64,000 bases of DNA, from contig JAVHLM010000005.1 in NCBI GenBank assembly GCA_031082125.1, forward strand, positions 1 to 64,000. Direction: 5' to 3'. Below the pieces are notes generated by a model. The model did no database searches. It was not told the DNA's origin and saw only the letters and a list, made by a program, of their open reading frames with translations. The stretch is from Candidatus Eremiobacterota bacterium (GTDB lineage Bacteria; Vulcanimicrobiota; CADAWZ01; Ess09-12). Numbering within the stretch: position 1 is the stretch's first letter; each line of letters starts with the position of its first letter. The position numbers and the translations under genes were made by a program. This document shows, piece after piece, positions 59,562 through 64,000 of the stretch.

Positions 59562-60194
59562 TTAAAGGGGAGCTTCAGTCTTTTCGGGGAGGCTTTCGCC
59601 CTTTTCAGAGGGCTCGCTGAAGACCATGGCAAGCTCAACCTCAAACCCGCCGTCTGTGATGCCCACAGGGGCCTTTTCTTCAGGGGCATAGACAGAAGGC
59701 TTCGAGAAGCCTTCTTTTTCCTTCTGGATGAAGACCATCACGAGCTTCTCCGAAGGCTGGACTATCCAGTATTCCTTTACTCCAGAGCGCTCGTAAAGGG
59801 CGAGCTTCTCCTTGAGATCTCTTCGCGCCGTGGAAGGGGACTGTATTTCTATGACGAGGTCCGGGGCCCCCCGCACGCCTCTTTCATCGATTTTTTCCTT
59901 ATCGCATACTACGATGAGATCGGGCTGCACCACCGTGGTGATATCCTCGTCGCGCTCGTCGTGAAGGGGGATTCTCACATCGAGAGGGGCGATGAAGACC
60001 TGGCATTCTTTTTGCAGAAAGTAAGTGGCAAATTGCCTGGCAAGCTCGATGAGCATTCGCTGGTGGGGCACGCCGGGGGCAGGCGTCATATTGAAAGGAA
60101 CGCCGTCGATAAGCTCCCAGCGGAGCCCGTCATCCCAGGAGTAATAGTCGCCGTAAGTGAATTTCTCTTTGGTGTTCTCTGCGGGAAGGCTCAT
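59562..60194 (-). CDS. Uma2/DUF820-family putative endonuclease
   Basis: This 210-aa protein has the PD-(D/E)XK core of the Uma2 family: PDLIVVCDKEKIDERG, then APDLVIEIQSPSTARRDLKE and KLALYERSGVKEYWIV. AAAGGAG precedes the ATG at 60194. Uma2 genes occur in many copies in some bacteria; their function is not settled. It appears intact. Confidence 0.83.
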   Translation of the reverse strand: MSLPAENTKEKFTYGDYYSWDDGLRWELIDGVPFNMTPAPGVPHQRMLIELARQFATYFLQKECQVFIAPLDVRIPLHDERDEDITTVVQPDLIVVCDKEKIDERGVRGAPDLVIEIQSPSTARRDLKEKLALYERSGVKEYWIVQPSEKLVMVFIQKEKEGFSKPSVYAPEEKAPVGITDGGFEVELAMVFSEPSEKGESLPEKTEAPL

Positions 60195-60229
60195 GGGGGC
60201 TCCTTTCAGAAATTCATGGCAGGAAGGCG

Positions 60230-60826
60230 TCATGGCGAGTGGACCACCACGTCGCGCTGGGCGTTGAAGGTGCAGGGCTTTCCCCTTATGTCGTTCTCTG
60301 TCTCCATGCGGATCTTGTAATAGGTCGTGAGGGGCAAGACCTCCACCTGGACGCGCTTCACGTTTCTCGCCATCACCCGATAGGGCTTCCTGGCAATCTC
60401 TGTATCGACGCTGAAGGTCGCGTAGAGGTCACCCTCAACCTGGGTCCTCGCAAGGAAGTAGAGGGACGAGCCGTCCGCGGCTTTCCTCTGCCCGTCAGGC
60501 ACAAGGTGGTAGATATACCAGCTCGACCAGAGAGGGCCTGTCTCGGTGCTGTGAAAGATCCCGCTGAGGTCCCGGGCTGACGGGAAGGTCCATGTATTGG
60601 GTCTTGTGGTGCTGACATTGGAAAAGCTCGTCTCGGTGAGGTCAAGGGAAAAGAGGTCCACTCCCCTGACCGCGTTGAACTGGACGTCCTGGAGGGCATT
60701 GGAGACGTGGTAGCGCCGCCAGGCCGAGACGAAGATGTAGGATGAGATGCTGATGAGAAAGCCAAGCAGCGCCATCGCGACGATGATCTCCGCAAGCGAG
60801 AGGCCACGGGCTCCCTTATTCCTCAT
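60230..60826 (-). CDS. Prepilin-like protein (type IV pilus/type II secretion minor pilin)
   Basis: This 198-aa protein starts RNKGARGLSLAEIIVAMALL. The prepilin peptidase site is after the second Gly, with Glu5 of the mature helix present. The globular part is beta-rich and not assigned. The ATG at 60826 is chosen because it gives the short basic leader usual for class III signals. It is last of three prepilin-type genes in one operon. Confidence 0.83.
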   Translation of the reverse strand: MRNKGARGLSLAEIIVAMALLGFLISISSYIFVSAWRRYHVSNALQDVQFNAVRGVDLFSLDLTETSFSNVSTTRPNTWTFPSARDLSGIFHSTETGPLWSSWYIYHLVPDGQRKAADGSSLYFLARTQVEGDLYATFSVDTEIARKPYRVMARNVKRVQVEVLPLTTYYKIRMETENDIRGKPCTFNAQRDVVVHSP

Positions 60827-60830
60827 TGCC

Positions 60831-61334
60831 TCATTCCTTCCTGGTGACTTTCGACGACACGGTGATGGTCTTTTCCTGGGCCTCGGATTCCTTGGCCCCA
60901 TGCTCCCGCCAGGAGACATTTACGGTCACCACGTAGACTTTCGGCTTGATTGGCGATTCCTGGGCGGCGGTGACGGTGAAAAAATACTCCGTGGTGTGGG
61001 TGAGGGATTTCGCGGTGTCAGTGGAGGGATATTCGCTCACATGGGTGACTGATGGGTAGGGCCAGGGCGGGAACTGGGAGGGCCCTGAATGGGCCGGCTG
61101 CCCGCTGAAGGTGGTTCCCGGCACGATGTCGCCGCTGTTCATGCCGCAGACGGTGTTGAGAAGGATGTCGGCATAAGTGTAAGCCATGTCGCGGTGAGTG
61201 GTCTGTCTCATATGGAGCTGCGAGAAAGGGATCAGGACCCCGATGGAAAAAATAAGGAGCGCCAGCAGGAGGAGTGCTACCATCATTTCGAAGAGAGTGA
61301 ATCCCCATGGGGTGCTTCGCTTCCCAGGCCTCAC
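60831..61334 (-). CDS. Prepilin-like protein (minor pilin)
   Basis: This 167-aa protein has the class III leader RPGKRSTPWGFTLFEMMVAL (cleavage before Phe, Glu5 present) and a hydrophobic helix (LLLLALLIFSIGVL). The start is a GTG overlapping the upstream stop (GTGA), with GGAGG 10 bases ahead; starts further upstream lie inside the previous gene. It is probably a minor pilin working with its neighbours. Confidence 0.8.
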   Translation of the reverse strand: MRPGKRSTPWGFTLFEMMVALLLLALLIFSIGVLIPFSQLHMRQTTHRDMAYTYADILLNTVCGMNSGDIVPGTTFSGQPAHSGPSQFPPWPYPSVTHVSEYPSTDTAKSLTHTTEYFFTVTAAQESPIKPKVYVVTVNVSWREHGAKESEAQEKTITVSSKVTRKE

Positions 61335-62719
61335 TTGCGCACTTCCTCCCAGCTCACGATAGTGGCCTTGTCCTTGGTTTTCCCATAGCGGATATCCGAG
61401 CTGAAGCAGGTGAGCTGGTTTCCCTCGATGGCGCCCTGGATCTGCGCCTTGTAGAGGAGCACCCATGAGGCGCCCCCGATGTAGCCGCAGAAGCGGCACT
61501 CCGAGAGGAACGTCTTGCAGGAAGGCTTCATGGCGATGATGACTATTTTCCCGGGGTCGCCGTCGAAGTTTATATTGACGCCCTGTCCTATGGTAATCTC
61601 GTCCTCGACAAAGATAAAGGCGGGTGTCTCATTGTGCTCATCGGGAATGATCGTGATATCCGTGGGGTGATAGAGGTCGCCGAGGACCAGGTTCCTTGCC
61701 TTGTAAAACCCTTCCCTGAGGGTAATCTTGTGGGAGTTTTTGATGATGAGGTCTTCATATTCACCGTGGGCAAGGTAAAAGTCACCGAGATGCTCGGTCT
61801 CATCGAAGATCAGCTCGCCCTGCCTCTTGTACAGCGGCGGGTCATAGCACCTGAGCTTTCTTTTTTTCTTCGTCGCCACATCCAGCGGCAGATCGGGGTC
61901 CTGGTGAATACTGACAGTCTCGAATCGCTGCAGGTCGGTGGCTTCAGCGGAGAGCGTCCTGATGCGGTTCCCGCTTTCGTTGAGGGGATCGAGGTCTCTC
62001 GTGACAAGCATCGAATCCTTGTTGCCGAAGCCGAGGGTCCCGTAGAACTTTGACTTGCTGATGGCGATGCTGTAAGCGCTGACGCCCGGCGCGTACAGGT
62101 CGTAAATCTCGGTGTTCATAACAGAATAGTAGGGCTTGAGGTCGGGCACGGTGTAAAGCTCGGAGCTTATCATCGAGTTGAGGGCGTACTTGAAGGCGTT
62201 CTTGTTGAAGATGACTTTTATCGCTTTTTCCCAGAGGCGGTTTGACGGATCGTCGCCGAGGGAATTATTCCTCTTGAAATAGCCTGTTGAAGTGACGGCG
62301 CATGAAAAGAAGTCCGTGGCATCGACGGTGGTGGTGAAATAGGTGCCGTTCTGGGGGAAATAGCTGTCGTTGATGAGAAGGGGCGGGATTGACCCGCCGT
62401 CCGGCACCACGGAAAAGTCTCTATGGCCGTGGCCGCCCCCGTCATCATCATCATGCTTGTTTTCCCGGTCCTCTTTTTCTTCCATCGTCATGGCCGCTTC
62501 TATCTTGCCCCAGTCATAAATATCCCTGAGGATCAGGTATGCCTCCTGGATTCCCGCCTGGGCCGACTGCCTGGTGATGACCTCGTTGCCGCGCCTGAGG
62601 GAGTACCGCGACTGCATGGTGGAGAGCCCGATGAGGGCAACGGAAAAGATGACGACAACAATGAGGACCACCAGCACGAGGATAAGGGCAATGCCCCGGT
62701 TAGTATCCGTACGGTACAC
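61331..62719 (-). CDS. PilX-like pilus assembly protein
   Basis: This 462-aa protein has the N-terminus of PilX-type minor pilins: TDTNRGIALILVLVVLIVVV, then a long hydrophobic helix and QSRYSLRRGNEVITRQSAQAG. Residues about 80-100 are Asp/His/Gly-rich (NKHDDDDGGGHGHRD), a possible metal-binding or flexible loop. The rest is beta-rich and unassigned. It is first in the operon of two further prepilins. Confidence 0.75.
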   Translation of the reverse strand: MYRTDTNRGIALILVLVVLIVVVIFSVALIGLSTMQSRYSLRRGNEVITRQSAQAGIQEAYLILRDIYDWGKIEAAMTMEEKEDRENKHDDDDGGGHGHRDFSVVPDGGSIPPLLINDSYFPQNGTYFTTTVDATDFFSCAVTSTGYFKRNNSLGDDPSNRLWEKAIKVIFNKNAFKYALNSMISSELYTVPDLKPYYSVMNTEIYDLYAPGVSAYSIAISKSKFYGTLGFGNKDSMLVTRDLDPLNESGNRIRTLSAEATDLQRFETVSIHQDPDLPLDVATKKKRKLRCYDPPLYKRQGELIFDETEHLGDFYLAHGEYEDLIIKNSHKITLREGFYKARNLVLGDLYHPTDITIIPDEHNETPAFIFVEDEITIGQGVNINFDGDPGKIVIIAMKPSCKTFLSECRFCGYIGGASWVLLYKAQIQGAIEGNQLTCFSSDIRYGKTKDKATIVSWEEVRK

Positions 62720-62841
62720 GGAAAATCACCTCCCGTGAAGGAGTTCCTTTTACATATAAGATTATAGCAGAAAACGGCGCTTATGCAAAGGTTCGGCGGT
62801 AAAAAAGGTTTTTGGCATTCCCCCGGCAAAATGGGGAGTAC

Positions 62842-63945
62842 ATGGGGCGAGTGCAGATGGCGCGGGGTACAGGTATGGCCGAGGTGAGGCACTTAAAAAA
62901 ACTTTATGATCTGCTGGGAAGCGACAGGCTCAGGGCAGGGGTGCTGCAGGCGGCCGAGGCCCTGGGGATGCGCAAGAATGTCCTGCGGATGGATACCAAC
63001 GACGTCTGCAATATCGAATGCATCATGTGCGAGAACAGGCCTCAGAAATGCACAGAAGAGCATATGATGCCCCTTCCCCGCTTCAATGCTCTCCTGGAAA
63101 GAGTCGGTCCCGCCGCGAGGCTCCTGTACCTCTCGTGCTCTTATGAGCCCCTCATGACGCCAGGTTTCATAGACTATATCGCGTCGGCGAAGGACCGGGG
63201 CATCCCCTTTGTCTCCTTTGCCACCAACGGCCTTCTCCTTGACGACACTATAATGAAATTCATGGTGGAGAGGCCTGTCGATGAGCTTGTCATCTCGATG
63301 AACGGATTTGCCCGCGATGACTATCACCGCATCATGTTCCGCTCGAATTTTGATGCCGTCACGGAAAAGCTCGCCAGGCTCAGGGAGCTGAAACGCTCGA
63401 GAAACTCGGCATTCCCGCGCCTCCGCGTCAACACCATCCTTATGAAGACAAACCTGCTGCGCTTTGATGAGGCGATGGCCTTCGTCGAGGAGTATGGCGC
63501 CTCCACTGTGCAGTTTCGCTCTTTCAAGGTTGATGAGCGCCACAACAACAACCCCGGGGAGATCGCAAAAGAGCGTCTCTCTCGCCTTGCGCCCGCAGAG
63601 ATCGCGTCTTTTGCCTCACATATCAGGGAAAAGGTCCACGAGCTCTCACGTAAGGGCATTACCGTCATCGTGCCGCGGGAGATTCTGGAAAAGGGCACCA
63701 TCAGCGAGGCCGGCGATTCATCGGCGAGGGGGAGCTGCTCCATCCCTTTTTTCTCCCAGTGGGTCGATTTCAAGGGGAACCTGCGCATCTGCTGCGGCGA
63801 GCACGAGGACTCCTGTATAGGGAATGTCATTGATGATGATCCCGGCGAGGTCAGGAAGAAGCGCGACGCCTTCAGGGCCCAGGCCCTCTCGGGGAAATGC
63901 CGGAAGAACTGCACCATGTTCATCAACTCGTCAACGATGACGTAG
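62842..63945 (+). CDS. Radical SAM protein with SPASM-like C-terminus
   Basis: This 367-aa enzyme has the [4Fe-4S] motif CNIECIMC (near 52-59). SCSYEPLMTPG and FATNGLLLDD follow, then the barrel. A C-terminal Cys set (GSCSIPF, LRICCGEHEDSC, GKCRKNC) could hold an auxiliary cluster, as in SPASM proteins. GGGGAG precedes the ATG at 62842; starts at 62812 and 62857 are also possible. The substrate is unknown. Confidence 0.82.
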   Translation: MGRVQMARGTGMAEVRHLKKLYDLLGSDRLRAGVLQAAEALGMRKNVLRMDTNDVCNIECIMCENRPQKCTEEHMMPLPRFNALLERVGPAARLLYLSCSYEPLMTPGFIDYIASAKDRGIPFVSFATNGLLLDDTIMKFMVERPVDELVISMNGFARDDYHRIMFRSNFDAVTEKLARLRELKRSRNSAFPRLRVNTILMKTNLLRFDEAMAFVEEYGASTVQFRSFKVDERHNNNPGEIAKERLSRLAPAEIASFASHIREKVHELSRKGITVIVPREILEKGTISEAGDSSARGSCSIPFFSQWVDFKGNLRICCGEHEDSCIGNVIDDDPGEVRKKRDAFRAQALSGKCRKNCTMFINSSTMT

Positions 63946-64000
63946 GGTGAGGGGGCTATCATAAGCCGCGCTGCCGGCCGGCAGGAGATGGAATGAGGGT

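Noticed and set aside
59511-60320. Plus-strand ORFs over the Uma2 and prepilin genes
   Set aside because: Minus-strand genes have start signals and family motifs; the plus ORFs are shadows.
63960-63990. Palindrome CTGCCGGCCGGCAG as a terminator of the radical SAM gene
   Set aside because: The arms are perfect but no T-run follows, so there is no support for intrinsic termination.

Overview
The window looks like chromosomal DNA of an uncultured bacterium with a Gram-negative type envelope. The evidence is a long surface-polysaccharide locus with Wzy-like and MsbA-like genes, prepilin genes, and a large accessory region. No rRNA, tRNA or CRISPR array was seen, so I do not assign a phylum. Base composition changes along the window. 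About 1-26.4 kb is AT-rich (except the ABC transporter at 15.5-17.3 kb), whereas about 28.4-64 kb is GC-richer and uses C/G-ending codons. This suggests that the glycan block was acquired separately.

Region 1 (1-26.4 kb, all + strand) is a glycan operon. It holds a pseudaminic-acid pathway (pseB, pseC, a pseF-like cytidylyltransferase, pseH, pseI) and an amidotransferase trio (pseA/wbpG, hisH, hisF) expected to make an acetamidino derivative. No pseG is visible. An endonuclease-IV-like metal hydrolase sits between pseF and pseH, where the missing UDP-sugar hydrolase would fit. Next come an unusual subcluster (DUF4910 protein, acyl carrier protein, AAC(3)-DUF4910 fusion, SGNH-like protein, 41-aa membrane peptide), an MsbA-like ABC exporter, an epimerase, glycosyltransferases, a deacetylase, an aminotransferase-FemAB fusion, a Wzy-like polymerase and a methyltransferase.

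Region 2 (26.5-38.2 kb) is bounded by two same-orientation, nearly identical IS1634-like elements. Each has its own 5-bp target duplication (TTTGA and TTTTA). Between them lie a glycosyltransferase, a putative defence cassette (DUF3696 ATPase, RecF-like ATPase, DUF4276 protein), asparagine synthase and a GNAT toxin-antitoxin-like pair. The right-hand IS interrupts the GNAT gene.

Region 3 (38.3-56.4 kb) is a dense accessory island of toxin-antitoxin genes and Rpn-type PD-(D/E)XK nuclease genes in all stages of decay. It contains repeated fragments of Rpn 3' ends, of a methyltransferase 5' end (with a GCCGC-CGAA-GCGGC hairpin), of a DUF222/HNH-like gene, of a YgiT/DUF4258 pair and of a zeta toxin. 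Intact-looking modules include two PIN toxin-antitoxin pairs, a ParD-like/zeta pair, an AAA-DUF4143 ATPase and a large HNH protein.

Region 4 (56.6-64 kb) returns to ordinary genes: an XRE-ImmA regulator, a HAD phosphatase, a 2-hydroxyacid dehydrogenase, a Uma2 nuclease, a three-gene prepilin operon and a radical SAM protein.
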